A stretch of DNA of 64,000 bases from Photobacterium jeanii (GCF_001650345.1 NZ_LVHF01000029.1:124001-188000), one strand, 5' to 3'. Shown: positions 1 through 8,780, counted from the stretch's first letter. The notes: generated by a model not told the origin, from the letters alone. Program-made: numbers and translations.

Positions 1-273
1 GGTGACACTATCTCGTTCAGTGCCGGTATGGGTTTTGCGGTTAACCCTAAGTTTTCATTCAGTATGGGGCTTAGCCACAAAACCATATTGAAGTCGAAAA
101 TAAATGGGCAAACGCCAGATAACGCGAAGTTACTACAACTTGATTCACTCTCCTTTGGTGCTAACTACGCTATCAGTCGCGATACCACAATTAATATTGG
201 TGCTACTGCGGGTTTAACCGCCGATGCACCTGACTTCCAGTTATCGGTGCGAGTTCCTATCACCTTAAAATAA
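1..273 (+). CDS. Outer-membrane beta-barrel protein, C-terminal end only
   Basis: The reading frame is open from the first base of the window and closes with TAA, so only the last 90 residues of a longer gene are present. The visible part alternates polar and hydrophobic residues in short strands separated by turns (SFSAGMGF, FSFSMGLSH, LSFGANYAI, TTINIGATAGL, FQLSVRVPI). This is the pattern of transmembrane beta-strands in an outer-membrane barrel. The chain ends in TLK rather than the commonest terminal aromatic residue. It could belong to a porin-like or hydrocarbon-transporter-like barrel family, but the N-terminus is missing, so the substrate cannot be named. A hairpin terminator follows directly. 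Confidence 0.6.
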   Translation, partial: GDTISFSAGMGFAVNPKFSFSMGLSHKTILKSKINGQTPDNAKLLQLDSLSFGANYAISRDTTINIGATAGLTADAPDFQLSVRVPITLK

Positions 274-290
274 CCATCAATACTCTCATT

Positions 291-318
291 GTGCCAGATG
301 CTCATCTGGCGCAATTTT
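291..318 (+). terminator. Terminator of the partial barrel gene
   Basis: An 8-bp inverted repeat (GCCAGATG / CATCTGGC, bases 293-310) with a very tight loop is followed by CGCAATTTTATT. It lies 18 bases after the stop codon of the barrel gene. Confidence 0.6.
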
Positions 319-414
319 ATTCTACCTAGCCTGATTTCCTTGTCTTTTACTTTCAATCCCTTGTCGAGATGCACTATCCTATAGCCAACTCCATCGCCCA
401 TAACAGGAATAGCT

Positions 415-807
415 ATGGCAACCCCATTAGATCAAGCGCAAATCGACACCATCAATCAATACGATACTGAGCAACGTTACAAATACCTACTTAAAGAAGT
501 CGTCACTAATCGTGAAATCTGGATCCTTACCGATGAACACGGCTGCGTAATGCTAAACAGTGAAGATGAAGACTGCGTTCCAGTTTGGCCGAACCAAGAG
601 TTTGCAGAAGCTTGGGCTACCGGTGATTGGGATAATTGTAAAGCAGAAGCGATTTCATTGAACAAATGGCATAGCCGCTGGACTTACGGCCTAGAAGACG
701 ACGAACTAGCCATTGCTATCTTCCCAAATCAGGACGAAGAAGGCCTAGTCGTATTCCCTGATGAGTTCGATTTTGAGCTAAAACAGCAAGCACGTAAAAC
801 CAAGTAA
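415..807 (+). CDS. DUF2750 family protein
   Basis: A 130-residue cytoplasmic protein with no signal peptide or membrane segment. The pattern RYKYLLKEVV, EIWILTDEHG, FAEAWATGDW and then an acidic stretch around DDELAIAIFP matches my memory of the DUF2750 family, small proteins common in gamma-proteobacteria whose function is not established. The protein is acidic and rich in Trp. It is a single-gene unit, ending at a strong bidirectional terminator shared with the opposing gene. The family assignment is from recognition of the pattern. No biochemical role is claimed. Confidence 0.75.
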   Translation: MATPLDQAQIDTINQYDTEQRYKYLLKEVVTNREIWILTDEHGCVMLNSEDEDCVPVWPNQEFAEAWATGDWDNCKAEAISLNKWHSRWTYGLEDDELAIAIFPNQDEEGLVVFPDEFDFELKQQARKTK

Positions 808-837
808 GAGTTTTGCAAGCAAACACTAAGTACATAC

Positions 838-867
838 AACAAAGGGGCGCAATGCCCCTTTGTTATA
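838..867. terminator. Bidirectional terminator
   Basis: A perfect 11-bp inverted repeat (AACAAAGGGGC / GCCCCTTTGTT) with a 5-base loop sits between two convergent genes. It is flanked by A- and T-rich tracts on the appropriate sides. Confidence 0.85.
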
Positions 868-910
868 TTTGGATTCAATTTGGTCTCAACCGACATCCCA
901 AAACCAACAA

Positions 911-1243
911 CTACTTTAATGGCTTCTTGCAGTGCCCACACGTAGTTGGTGGCTTCATAAAGAATGGCGCACGGCTCGCGCTACCACAGCTATCGCAGAA
1001 TTTGGTTGAACGGATCGTTAAGACAGTTAGTGGCACCATAAACACCAATAACCCAATCATTAATGGCAATGGCGGCTGCATGTACACAATGAAACCTGCA
1101 AGTACCGTATTACTGAAAATGGTGTACTTTGGCCATAATTGACGCTTACGCTCTGCATCTTTTCCTCGTTGGAACAGCATCATGCTACCAACAGATAAAC
1201 CCAGCCAAATCACGGCTAAAATAATCAATAAATTTTGCTGCAC
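911..1243 (-). CDS. Small membrane protein with C-terminal zinc ribbon
   Basis: A 110-residue protein starting at a GTG, with GGATGG a few bases upstream as a possible ribosome-binding site. Hydrophobic segments at about residues 4-24 and 42-75 suggest two or three membrane helices. The C-terminal tail carries CDSCGS and CGHCKK, two CxxC knuckles that look like a zinc ribbon on the cytoplasmic side. I do not recognise a named family. Choosing a downstream ATG would delete the first helix, so GTG is preferred. It is convergent with the DUF2750 gene. Function unknown. Confidence 0.65.
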   Translation of the reverse strand: MQQNLLIILAVIWLGLSVGSMMLFQRGKDAERKRQLWPKYTIFSNTVLAGFIVYMQPPLPLMIGLLVFMVPLTVLTIRSTKFCDSCGSASRAPFFMKPPTTCGHCKKPLK

Positions 1244-1844
1244 TATCTACCATCCAATTCTTGTACTGATACCAATCACTTATCGAAATTGGCTACCTCT
1301 AGTGTACCTTATTCCCCCTCATCTATTCACTTAACTTATTTAAAGCCATAGCCCAAATCGAGGTAAAAATTGCAAGCACTTGTATCCGTTAGCTTTACCA
1401 ACCAAACCATTAATTGATTAAATACCAGCCACCTTTTGCTATTGAAACAAATGAAGATCAGCGTGAGATCACAAAAGGCAACACCAGTTAATCTTGTTAT
1501 GTTTTCTGCCCTTGTATTCCCACCATTCACCCCATATATATGTGTTGTAGCAAGGTGAAAGCAGGCATGCATCGCTACTATTTTTTACGGGAAAAGTGAG
1601 CGAGTTCAAACCCTTAAAACGCTGACATAAACCTGACAGAGATATTCATTTTATGTTCAGCTAGGGTTGCTAACATTAGCCCCGTAAAGCAAAAGAAGGA
1701 ACGCAGTACAACAAGGCGATTAACAAACAACCTACGACACACTTTATGTGCCGATGAAAATCAGGTCACACCGTTTTTAGTAAGTTGTTGATTGCTTATC
1801 TGACAGTTAGCTGCTGTCACATAAGCCATCACTGGAGTTGTTGA
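1244..1844. other. 601-base intergenic region
   Basis: No convincing gene is seen. A 78-codon minus-strand frame inside it has no coding character and no good start context. The right half carries the candidate PHO box annotated separately. A short inverted element (CTGACAG..CTGTCA) lies about 20-45 bases before the downstream start codon. The region is the shared upstream space of two divergent genes. Confidence 0.5.
1622..1639 (+). promoter_or_regulatory. Candidate PHO box (PhoB site)
   Basis: CTGACAT-AAAC-CTGACAG forms two 7-base direct repeats at the 11-base pitch typical of PhoB sites. By my comparison it matches 14 of 18 positions of the E. coli consensus. It lies about 205 bases before the start codon of the secreted RelA/SpoT-fold gene, so the leader would be long. 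Binding is inferred only. Confidence 0.4.
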
Positions 1845-2627
1845 ATGGATATTAAATCTGTTATTCGTGCTTGTTGTGTATTGCTGTGTGTTGTGGGTCG
1901 CGGCTCAGTTGCTGCTCCACTACCAAATTTCACCGATACAGAGCTAGAGCCATCTTCCAAGGAAACGGTACAAAGCAAGAAGTCGTTTCAACGCAGTTTG
2001 AGCGGACTTTACGGCATTGAAAGCTGGCAAGACAGTAACATTGCCCAGCCGTACTCAGACTTTGGTTCGCTATACACTGCTGCGACTCATGCACAAACAG
2101 AATTAGACACGCTGATCAAAGAAATTAGTTTGATCAGCCACACACAAGCCGTTATGCCTGGTGTCAAAAGCCAGCAACGCGCAGAGAAAAAAATTACAAC
2201 TGAGCTACAAGGTGACGTTACCAAAATTACCGACCTCGCTCGTGGTTCCATTGTTGCTGATGATATCGGCAATCTTGTTCAAGCTTTCGAGCTGATGAAC
2301 AAAGAAGTCACTGTTGTTGCGGTAAAAAACCGCTTTAAATCACCAACCCCATCAGGCTACCGTGATTTAAAAATGCTTGTACGTTTACCTAAAAGTAATG
2401 TGATTGCAGAAGTACAGCTTCACTTACAAGGTATCTCAGATATCAAAAACGGTGCTGAACATGAGATTTATGAGCAAATCCAAAAAATTGAACGTGTTGG
2501 TCTAGCTCAAAAACGCGAATTGTCAGAGTTTGAAACGGCGAAAATCAAACAACTACGTTCTGAATCTTTAGCCCTTTACCAGAACGCATGGCAACAATAC
2601 CTACAGCCTGAGACTATCGCAGTCTAA
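1845..2627 (+). CDS. Secreted RelA/SpoT-fold protein
   Basis: This 260-residue protein begins with a signal peptide (hydrophobic core VLLCVVG, likely cleavage after GSVA-A), so it should leave the cytoplasm. Residues about 100-200 resemble the nucleotidyltransferase core of RelA/SpoT alarmone synthetases. There is a basic segment (KSQQRAEKKI), then DLARGSIV, equivalent to the metal-binding aspartate strand, then SGYRDLKM and EVQLHL, equivalent to the GY..H and E-Q strands. The His usual after GYxS is replaced by Lys, as in divergent members. The C-terminus is helical and charged. Classical enzymes of this fold are cytoplasmic, while exported relatives include interbacterial toxins. SD GGAG precedes the ATG. 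Substrate, destination and activity are unknown, and export is inferred from the leader. Confidence 0.7.
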   Translation: MDIKSVIRACCVLLCVVGRGSVAAPLPNFTDTELEPSSKETVQSKKSFQRSLSGLYGIESWQDSNIAQPYSDFGSLYTAATHAQTELDTLIKEISLISHTQAVMPGVKSQQRAEKKITTELQGDVTKITDLARGSIVADDIGNLVQAFELMNKEVTVVAVKNRFKSPTPSGYRDLKMLVRLPKSNVIAEVQLHLQGISDIKNGAEHEIYEQIQKIERVGLAQKRELSEFETAKIKQLRSESLALYQNAWQQYLQPETIAV

Positions 2628-2676
2628 CAATGCTCTCTCGCGGTAAGGTTATACCGTTAATATAAAGCTCATACTA

Positions 2677-2700
2677 AAAGGTCGCTCAGCGACCTTTTTT
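2677..2700 (+). terminator. Terminator of the RelA/SpoT-fold gene
   Basis: Stem AAAGGTCGC / GCGACCTTT with a 3-base loop, running straight into six Ts. Confidence 0.9.
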
Positions 2701-2743
2701 GATCCCCGCGATTTTCTTCGTACTATCAAGCACTCCCCTATGA

Positions 2744-2816
2744 GTAGCGTAAGCGTGACCAGCTTACCGTTGAAACTTAGTCGCGAAAACGTAACGAAAT
2801 GTAGCGAAAGTGCGAC
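2744..2816 (+). repeat. Three imperfect 16-base direct repeats
   Basis: Copies at 2744-2759, 2780-2795 and 2801-2816 share the pattern GTMGCGWAARYGYRAC (GTAGCGTAAGCGTGAC, GTCGCGAAAACGTAAC, GTAGCGAAAGTGCGAC). They start 36 and 21 bases apart. The stretch also has local palindromy (GTAAGC / GCTTAC). They lie upstream of the probable rof promoter (-10 GATAAT near 2912). Function unknown. Confidence 0.45.
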
Positions 2817-2954
2817 AAGTCACACCTTATTGACTACGCTATTAGTACTGTAGCCTAGGTGTCACGATTACCAAAAGAAACCTGAGTACCAATACATGCA
2901 ATACAAATCGGGATAATACTGGGTTATTTATTTTCGCAGCGTTAGGAATGCCTT

Positions 2955-3215
2955 ATGAGCCATGCTTATCAGCCTATCGACTGTGCATTACACGATTGCT
3001 TTGAGCTCGCTTGTCTCCACCACTATCAAGTCAAACTGGAGCTTCGTGATCAAAGCACCATAGAGGGTGAATGCATAACTACAGAAACCCACCCAGACAA
3101 ATCAGAGTGGTTAGTATGTAAAACACAATATCAATATTTGAAAATTCGGCTAGATCAGATCCGAAAAATGGTCACAAAATCAGCTAACTCATTGTTTAGT
3201 GAAGTAAACCTATAA
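2955..3215 (+). CDS. rof: Rho-binding antiterminator Rof (YaeO)
   Basis: An 86-residue protein matching the Rof family. The N-terminus YQPIDCALHD, the block ELACLHHYQVKLELRD and the C-terminal LRLDQIRKM-type strand align with E. coli Rof by eye. In E. coli, Rof binds the RNA-binding domain of the Rho hexamer and blocks loading onto RNA, so it relieves Rho-dependent termination. The fold is an Sm-like small beta-barrel. The chosen ATG has TAGGAA upstream and gives the family's usual length. It is monocistronic, closed by a strong terminator. The upstream region holds unusual direct repeats that may matter for its regulation. Confidence 0.85.
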   Translation: MSHAYQPIDCALHDCFELACLHHYQVKLELRDQSTIEGECITTETHPDKSEWLVCKTQYQYLKIRLDQIRKMVTKSANSLFSEVNL

Positions 3216-3238
3216 AGCATGCTTCGGCATGCTTTTTA
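3214..3238 (+). terminator. Terminator of rof
   Basis: AAAGCATGC-TTCG-GCATGCTTT is a perfect 9-bp stem with a stable UUCG tetraloop, followed by TTATT. Confidence 0.9.
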
Positions 3239-3330
3239 TTCCGCCTCTTTCCCATAAGTTGTAATCTACTTGAACTCACCCTAAAAGGCATGTAGCTTTA
3301 CGTTGAATCAAAATTACAACCGAATTCACT

Positions 3331-3588
3331 ATGCCTATTTTCTCCGAAAGATTCTTGATGCTATCACTCGTTTTAATCCAGTTTATTCACGTATTCAGCC
3401 CTGAACGACTGATCGGTTTTCCTTTTAATTTCATCTCGTACAGCAGCAAATTCGAAAGCTATTACTTTCAGCCTGAGCGTTTGCTGTTATCTGCTATATT
3501 TTGCATGGTATGTATCGCTTGTTGGTTCACTGCTGATCAATACCATCAGCGGCGTAGTAACAAAAACAGTGAGCACACAAACGAATAA
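3331..3588 (+). CDS. Small two-helix membrane protein
   Basis: An 85-residue frame with two hydrophobic segments (about residues 8-22 and 51-67) and a charged, Asn/Arg-rich C-terminus. I do not recognise a family. It ends 33 bases before the ACT-domain gene and may be co-transcribed with it. No strong Shine-Dalgarno is seen before the ATG, so the gene is plausible rather than certain. Confidence 0.45.
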   Translation: MPIFSERFLMLSLVLIQFIHVFSPERLIGFPFNFISYSSKFESYYFQPERLLLSAIFCMVCIACWFTADQYHQRRSNKNSEHTNE

Positions 3589-3621
3589 AGCATTAAAAGT
3601 TAACCATATAAGGCAAACATA

Positions 3622-4026
3622 ATGGCGGGGATCACTTCACTTACACAACTTCTCAAATCCATGTCTCCCGCGATTAATGATGGAGAGTTTGTCTTTTGTA
3701 CTATGCAAGGCAAATTAGCTGACTACCTTCACCTCAATCCGCTAGCAAGCTTCAATGAAAGTGAAGGTTTAACACTCATATTAGAAAAAGAGATTGCAAG
3801 CCAAGAAGGCTTCTTTTTTGAAGGCAGTTATAAGCAAATCACACTCACTGTGCACTCTAGCTTAGAAGCCGTAGGACTTACCGCAGCTGTTGCTAATGCC
3901 TTAGCAGATCAGGGGATAAGTGCCAATGTGGTTGCCGCCTACTTCCATGATCATATCTTCGTTCAAGCCGACAAAGCACAAGCTGCATTAGAAGCCTTGA
4001 AAACATTGAGTCAAGATCAGCAATAA
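3622..4026 (+). CDS. ACT-domain protein of the DUF2241 family
   Basis: A 134-residue cytoplasmic protein. The N-terminal half (LTQLLKSMSPAI, GEFVFCTM) and the ACT-like C-terminal half (ITLTVHSSLEAVGLTAAVANAL followed by ISANVVAAYFHDHIFV) match the DUF2241/ACT_7 family, for which a V. cholerae member has a solved structure. ACT domains usually bind small ligands such as amino acids, but the ligand for this family is not known to me. The ATG is preceded by AAGGCA. It runs convergently into the LysR gene with only 5 bases between the stop codons. Confidence 0.8.
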   Translation: MAGITSLTQLLKSMSPAINDGEFVFCTMQGKLADYLHLNPLASFNESEGLTLILEKEIASQEGFFFEGSYKQITLTVHSSLEAVGLTAAVANALADQGISANVVAAYFHDHIFVQADKAQAALEALKTLSQDQQ

Positions 4027-4031
4027 AGTAC

Positions 4032-4877
4032 CTAGGCTTGCTCGCCATAATCACGCAATACACGGATCACTGCCGATAATTCAGGGTTATTGGCTTTACT
4101 TGCCGCGTATGTAAGACCAAGACGGCGGAACATACGTGGGCCGACAAGCGGTATGCTGACCAACTGCTTAGACTGCTCTAATACGCCAGTCGGTAAAAAT
4201 GAAATCCCGACACCTGCCTGTACTAAGTGCATCACTTGCATTTTATGCTCAGCCCGCGCTACCAAATTCAAAGATAACCCATCACACGCTAATAAGCTGA
4301 TCGTCTGCTGATGCGCTTCACAAGGTGGACATTCAATAAAATCAAACTGATGCAACTCACTTGGCTTAATTTCATCACGCTGCGCTAACGGGTGAGACTT
4401 TGGCATGCACAACACATAATCTTCTTCCCACAGTGGAAGGAAAATTTCGTCTTCTGCTTTTAAAATATCAAGCGTTAACGTGGCATCAATCGAAGGATCG
4501 CCAACATCCACCAACTCTAAACGCAACTCAGGGCAATGCTTACTTAAATGAGCAAGCACATTTGCTAGCTCGCTTTGACTTAAATCGGGAAAATTCGCAA
4601 TTCTGATCGGTGTCGCTTGACGACGCTGACTGAACAACGAAGGTAAGGCATTAATTTCATTCAATAAATGCACAGCCTTCGGATAAAGATGATGCGACTC
4701 TTCTGTAAGCGTCACCCCTTTCTTATGACGTTCGAACAAAGTCACTGCCAATTCATCTTCAAGCTGACGGATCGCATTTGAAATCGACGGCTGAGAGACA
4801 TAACAGCGATTCGCTGCTGCCGTAATATTCTGCTCTTCGTAAACCGCAACAAAAAAGCGGAGTAAGCGTAAATCCAT
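4032..4877 (-). CDS. LysR-family transcriptional regulator
   Basis: A 281-residue LysR regulator. The winged helix-turn-helix occupies residues about 1-60 (LLRFFVAVYEEQNITAAAN, SQPSISNAIRQLEDEL, LFERHKKGVTLT) and the periplasmic-binding-protein-like effector domain follows (residues about 90-275). It is divergent from the SDR oxidoreductase gene across a 264-base AT-rich gap. LysR proteins often control such a divergent neighbour, so that SDR is the likely target, by inference. The effector cannot be predicted. Confidence 0.85.
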   Translation of the reverse strand: MDLRLLRFFVAVYEEQNITAAANRCYVSQPSISNAIRQLEDELAVTLFERHKKGVTLTEESHHLYPKAVHLLNEINALPSLFSQRRQATPIRIANFPDLSQSELANVLAHLSKHCPELRLELVDVGDPSIDATLTLDILKAEDEIFLPLWEEDYVLCMPKSHPLAQRDEIKPSELHQFDFIECPPCEAHQQTISLLACDGLSLNLVARAEHKMQVMHLVQAGVGISFLPTGVLEQSKQLVSIPLVGPRMFRRLGLTYAASKANNPELSAVIRVLRDYGEQA

Positions 4878-5141
4878 AAAGATACCTAACGTTGGAATGA
4901 CTTGTTGATTGCTCCCACTTATCTAGCCTATTGCCTAGACTAACAAATGGAACGACCATCACTATAAGTTAACGCTATCGTTCTTCGCAAGGAAACTAGC
5001 TAACCATAGCTTTTACTTATCATAACTCTTAGTAATTGATATTTCTCAAATTAGAACGAACCACTTATATTATGTCTTACCAAATGAGCAAACGCATTTT
5101 AAGCGGTTGTTATTTCAGTTATTTTTAAAGAGATTATCATT

Positions 5142-5864
5142 ATGTCTAAGCCATTAGTTGTGATTACAGGTGCAAGTTCAGGTATTGGTGAAGCGACTGC
5201 GCGTCATCTTTCAGAGCAAGGTTATGCCCTTTTACTATTAGCGCGACGTATTGAACGTCTTGAAGCGCTACAACTTCCAAATACGCTTTGCCGTAAAGTT
5301 GACGTAACCGATGTAGTGAGCTTCAAAGCAGCGATTGAAGAAGCAGAAGCGCAGTTTGGTAAAGTAGACTGCCTGATTAACAACGCTGGTGTCATGCTAC
5401 TAGGCTTGGCTCATGAGCAAGATCCTGCTGAATGGCAAAATATGGTTAACGTCAACGTGCTTGGCCTAATGAACGGTATTCACTGTGTACTTGCTGATAT
5501 GAAGGCACGTAAAGGCGGTACTATCATCAACATCAGCTCGATTGCAGGTCGTAAAACTTTCCCTAACCACGCTGCATACTGTGGTACTAAGTTTGCGGTA
5601 CACGCAATGAGCGAAAACATTCGTGAAGAAGTTGCTAACGACGATGTTCGTGTTATTACCATCGCACCAGGTGCTGTAGAAACCGAGCTACTAAGCCACA
5701 CAACGAACGACGACATCAAAGCGGGTTACGAAGACTGGAAGCAAGATATGGGCGGCATTCTGTCTGCACAAGATATTGCTAACGCAATTAGCTACGCATA
5801 CAACCAACCTCAAAATGTGTGTATTCGTGAAGTGGTTCTAGCTGCTACTCGTCAGCAACCTTAA
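5142..5864 (+). CDS. SDR-family NADP-dependent oxidoreductase
   Basis: A 240-residue classical short-chain dehydrogenase. The cofactor motif TGASSGIG is at residues 10-17, followed by LLARR, whose basic residues favour NADP(H). NNAG is at about residue 83, the catalytic Ser in INISSIAG, and YCGTK supplies the catalytic Tyr and Lys. Length and motifs resemble the YdfG-like group acting on hydroxy acids or small carbonyls, but the substrate cannot be fixed. Codon choice is strongly biased, suggesting good expression. A LysR gene diverges upstream and a bidirectional terminator follows. Confidence 0.85.
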   Translation: MSKPLVVITGASSGIGEATARHLSEQGYALLLLARRIERLEALQLPNTLCRKVDVTDVVSFKAAIEEAEAQFGKVDCLINNAGVMLLGLAHEQDPAEWQNMVNVNVLGLMNGIHCVLADMKARKGGTIINISSIAGRKTFPNHAAYCGTKFAVHAMSENIREEVANDDVRVITIAPGAVETELLSHTTNDDIKAGYEDWKQDMGGILSAQDIANAISYAYNQPQNVCIREVVLAATRQQP

Positions 5865-5887
5865 TCGCAAATCTACGCCAAATAAAC

Positions 5888-5921
5888 AAAAACGCCCCTT
5901 CACATGAAGGGGCGTTTTTTT
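5888..5921. terminator. Bidirectional terminator between SDR and chitobiase genes
   Basis: The stem AAAACGCCCCTTCA / TGAAGGGGCGTTTT has a minimal loop and T-runs on both strands. It lies between convergent genes. Confidence 0.9.
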
Positions 5922-5956
5922 ACAGCGCATAAATGTTAAAGAATGATATGGAACTA

Positions 5957-8731
5957 TTAATTCACGATTTCAACTCGACTACTACGTCCAGAGTCAGAAA
6001 CACTGCGAACTTTCACATTTGCCGCATGGCTGACATCAACTGGTTCATAATAAGGGAGCCAGCTAGCGCCATCGTTAAGCGAATACTGGTTAGTTAAGCC
6101 AGGGAAACGCGTATTGATTTTCAACTTACCTGCCTCAATAACCGCACCCGGTAATGGGATACGGTAGTTCACCCCATGTAATGGTGGCAATTGATCATAT
6201 ACATCCACAGGCTGAATATATTCCAACTTAGCGAGGGCATGCTGACCAAGCGCATTAGAGAAAACATCCCATGCGTGATCCATCGGTGTTTTACCTGTAG
6301 CATCTGCCGCTTGCTCGATCGGCATATCCTGCACCCAAGCACGTTCTGCGACACCTAAAACTTTAGGGAAAACAAGGTATTCCATAATTTTTGGTGATTT
6401 CGAGTTTTCAGCAAAAAGCTGCCCCTGCAAACCAACCACATTTTTCTTCCCTTCTTCGGTCAGGCTCACCCAGTTAGGGTTCCACTCAACAGGATTACCC
6501 AACTTATCTATGGTGCCATTAGCGTAGATATTAAATGGGCGATACTCGAAGGTTTTCTTGGTATCTGTATATCCAGCCCAATGGTAACCCACTTCATCAG
6601 GGTGCTTATTGTAGGCTAAGTCGAAATACATGTTCGTGGCATGTGAAAGCACCACCTGGTATCCCTTATTAGCAAACACATAAGATTGGTGCTCGTTACC
6701 CCAGCCCCAAACGTTATTCCAAAATATTGGGTACAAGTCACCATAATCCACATTACCCGTGCCATTATGGGTTAATACATCGCCCCAACTTGCCATTTGG
6801 AAGCCGTTGTTACGAATGATATCTGCCCAACGGGTAAAGAAATAATCAAATAGCTCTGCATCTGATTTACCTGCTGTCACAGGATTCTCTTTTACCGCTG
6901 GTGACTTCGCCCACCATTCATTTGGACCAAGGTGAGGAAGTTCATCACCACCACCATGTAAACGCGTCAGTTTTGCATTAGGCACCGCATCGTACATGGC
7001 TTTCGTTTCACTGATCACCTTGTTTAAGAATGCAAATGTGCCATCAAGTGCTGGGTTAACAATGTTATCAGTGTAAAACTGCGGCGTGTAATATTTAGAT
7101 TCATCCAAAGGATCAATCAAGCGATAGCGGTTAGCTTCAACAAGATCGGTATCTTTGTACTTGTTGTAGCGGTATTCCATCGCTTTAATCGCTGCGCGCG
7201 CATGCGCTGGGAAATCGTACTCAAGGATCACATCAATATGACGATCGCCTGCATATTTCAAGATATCTTTAAAATCTTGAACCGTATAATAGCCCCACCC
7301 CTGACCTAGGAAGTTTTGCTGTGCAATTTCAAAACCTTGGTATATTGGCGCAACACCATTATTCGCATCAACTTCGTTTACAGGTTTCCCCTTGATACCA
7401 TCCCCTTCTTTGAAACCATTGCTAGACCCCATAAAGGTGTGCAGCATATGACTCTCATCCAGATCATAACCACGCTTAGCGCCAAATTCAGTCAACTCTG
7501 GAATACCCGGAATTTCTAATCGCCACCCTTCATCATTTGCCACGTTCATTTCAAACTTGTTGATCTTGTAATATGCCAACAAATCAATCAGTTTGAAGAT
7601 CGTTTCTTTACTTTGGAAATTACGCGCAACATCAAGCATCATGCCGCGATATTCAAAACGTGGTGCATCTGCCGCTGTCATTGCAGGTAATACCGCGTGT
7701 GACAATTTATTGGTGCTAACCGAAGCACGGTAAACATCATTTGGGATCAACTGACGCAGTGTTTGAATACCATAGAACACACCACTGGCATCTTTCCCTT
7801 CGATTGTAACCCCAGCAAAAGGATCAATCGCAATGGTGTAGCCTTCGTTATCGGGTTGACTATCGCCATCGACATCAAGGTTTGGATTTATTTTCAGCTC
7901 TATCAAACCCGATGGTACTGCATCGGCTTGGTTGATAGGAAAGCGACCTTGGATCAGATCTTGGAGCGCACTTTGCAAGTATTTCGCTTCTTTATCTAAC
8001 GATGTTGGCGCTTTAATAGAGGCATTTGAGCCTAATAGCGTGAGAAATGCCCCTTGCTGAAGCTGCGCATCATGAAGCTGAGGCACTACCTGATTGGCAA
8101 CATCAACGTTGGCTTTGAGCGTAGTATTTTCAGCAAAACGCAGCGCGGGTGTTTGAACAGGCATAATGTCATGAATGCTTTGGCGCGTTTGTTTTGGATC
8201 GTTTGGATCCATGCTCACATTCACTCTCACCGCATGAGGGTCACCGCCATTAAACGCAATATGGAAACCCGATGGTGAGTCATTTTTTAGCATCTGCCAA
8301 TACTGAGCTGTAATTTTGATTTCCCGAGATTCACCCGGATGGATCGGCGCAAAACTCGCAGCTGGTTTTAATACAAAATAATCACCACTTTTTGCGTCAT
8401 CAGCGTTAGTCAAAATTAAACCTTGCTCGGCAATTTGTTGACGAGCCTTAATGCCATCAGGGCTATCATCAGGCAATACAGAGGCTGGCGGCCTTACTGA
8501 GTTAAAATACAGTGCCCAATCTTGCGCACCCAAAGGCTCTGCGCCGTTATTTGTTATTGTTAGACTGCCAAGAAAAATGTTCTCGCCAATATCGTGGTCA
8601 ATAACCTTCCACAATAAATCAAGCTCTTGGGCTTGAGGGTGGAAGCTTTCAGCCAACACAGGCGTAGAAAATGAAAGATGTGAAATCAGTGCAACAGTTA
8701 ATAACTTCAGTGGAACTTTAAGCTTACTCAT
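5957..8731 (-). CDS. chb: Chitobiase (GH20 beta-N-acetylhexosaminidase)
   Basis: A 924-residue secreted enzyme with a signal peptide ending near PVLA-ES. The domain order follows bacterial chitobiases: an N-terminal carbohydrate-binding-like domain (ELDLLWKVIDHDIGENIFLG onwards), a GH20b domain, the GH20 TIM barrel (from APRFEYRGMMLDVARNF) and a small C-terminal Ig-like domain. The catalytic Asp-Glu pair is in HGGGDELPHLG at about residues 594-595. It hydrolyses N,N'-diacetylchitobiose and short chito-oligomers to GlcNAc, probably in the periplasm or on the outer membrane. It is slightly longer than the roughly 885 residues of the Serratia and V. harveyi enzymes. It lies downstream of the chitobiose PTS genes but behind an internal terminator. 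Confidence 0.93.
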   Translation of the reverse strand: MSKLKVPLKLLTVALISHLSFSTPVLAESFHPQAQELDLLWKVIDHDIGENIFLGSLTITNNGAEPLGAQDWALYFNSVRPPASVLPDDSPDGIKARQQIAEQGLILTNADDAKSGDYFVLKPAASFAPIHPGESREIKITAQYWQMLKNDSPSGFHIAFNGGDPHAVRVNVSMDPNDPKQTRQSIHDIMPVQTPALRFAENTTLKANVDVANQVVPQLHDAQLQQGAFLTLLGSNASIKAPTSLDKEAKYLQSALQDLIQGRFPINQADAVPSGLIELKINPNLDVDGDSQPDNEGYTIAIDPFAGVTIEGKDASGVFYGIQTLRQLIPNDVYRASVSTNKLSHAVLPAMTAADAPRFEYRGMMLDVARNFQSKETIFKLIDLLAYYKINKFEMNVANDEGWRLEIPGIPELTEFGAKRGYDLDESHMLHTFMGSSNGFKEGDGIKGKPVNEVDANNGVAPIYQGFEIAQQNFLGQGWGYYTVQDFKDILKYAGDRHIDVILEYDFPAHARAAIKAMEYRYNKYKDTDLVEANRYRLIDPLDESKYYTPQFYTDNIVNPALDGTFAFLNKVISETKAMYDAVPNAKLTRLHGGGDELPHLGPNEWWAKSPAVKENPVTAGKSDAELFDYFFTRWADIIRNNGFQMASWGDVLTHNGTGNVDYGDLYPIFWNNVWGWGNEHQSYVFANKGYQVVLSHATNMYFDLAYNKHPDEVGYHWAGYTDTKKTFEYRPFNIYANGTIDKLGNPVEWNPNWVSLTEEGKKNVVGLQGQLFAENSKSPKIMEYLVFPKVLGVAERAWVQDMPIEQAADATGKTPMDHAWDVFSNALGQHALAKLEYIQPVDVYDQLPPLHGVNYRIPLPGAVIEAGKLKINTRFPGLTNQYSLNDGASWLPYYEPVDVSHAANVKVRSVSDSGRSSRVEIVN

Positions 8732-8780
8732 AGTGAAATCAACTCCATGATTAGGGTCTGATCAGCCAAAGTACAGGCGT

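Noticed and set aside
813..1142. Plus-strand 109-codon frame
   Set aside because: It begins inside the bidirectional terminator and lies antisense to the zinc-ribbon membrane protein, whose hydrophobic and CxxC pattern is the more credible reading.
1336..1572. Minus-strand 78-codon frame in the first large gap
   Set aside because: No SD, random composition, and no resemblance to any protein pattern I know.
7316..8636. Several plus-strand frames inside the chitobiase region
   Set aside because: Antisense to a well-supported GH20 enzyme; none has coding character.
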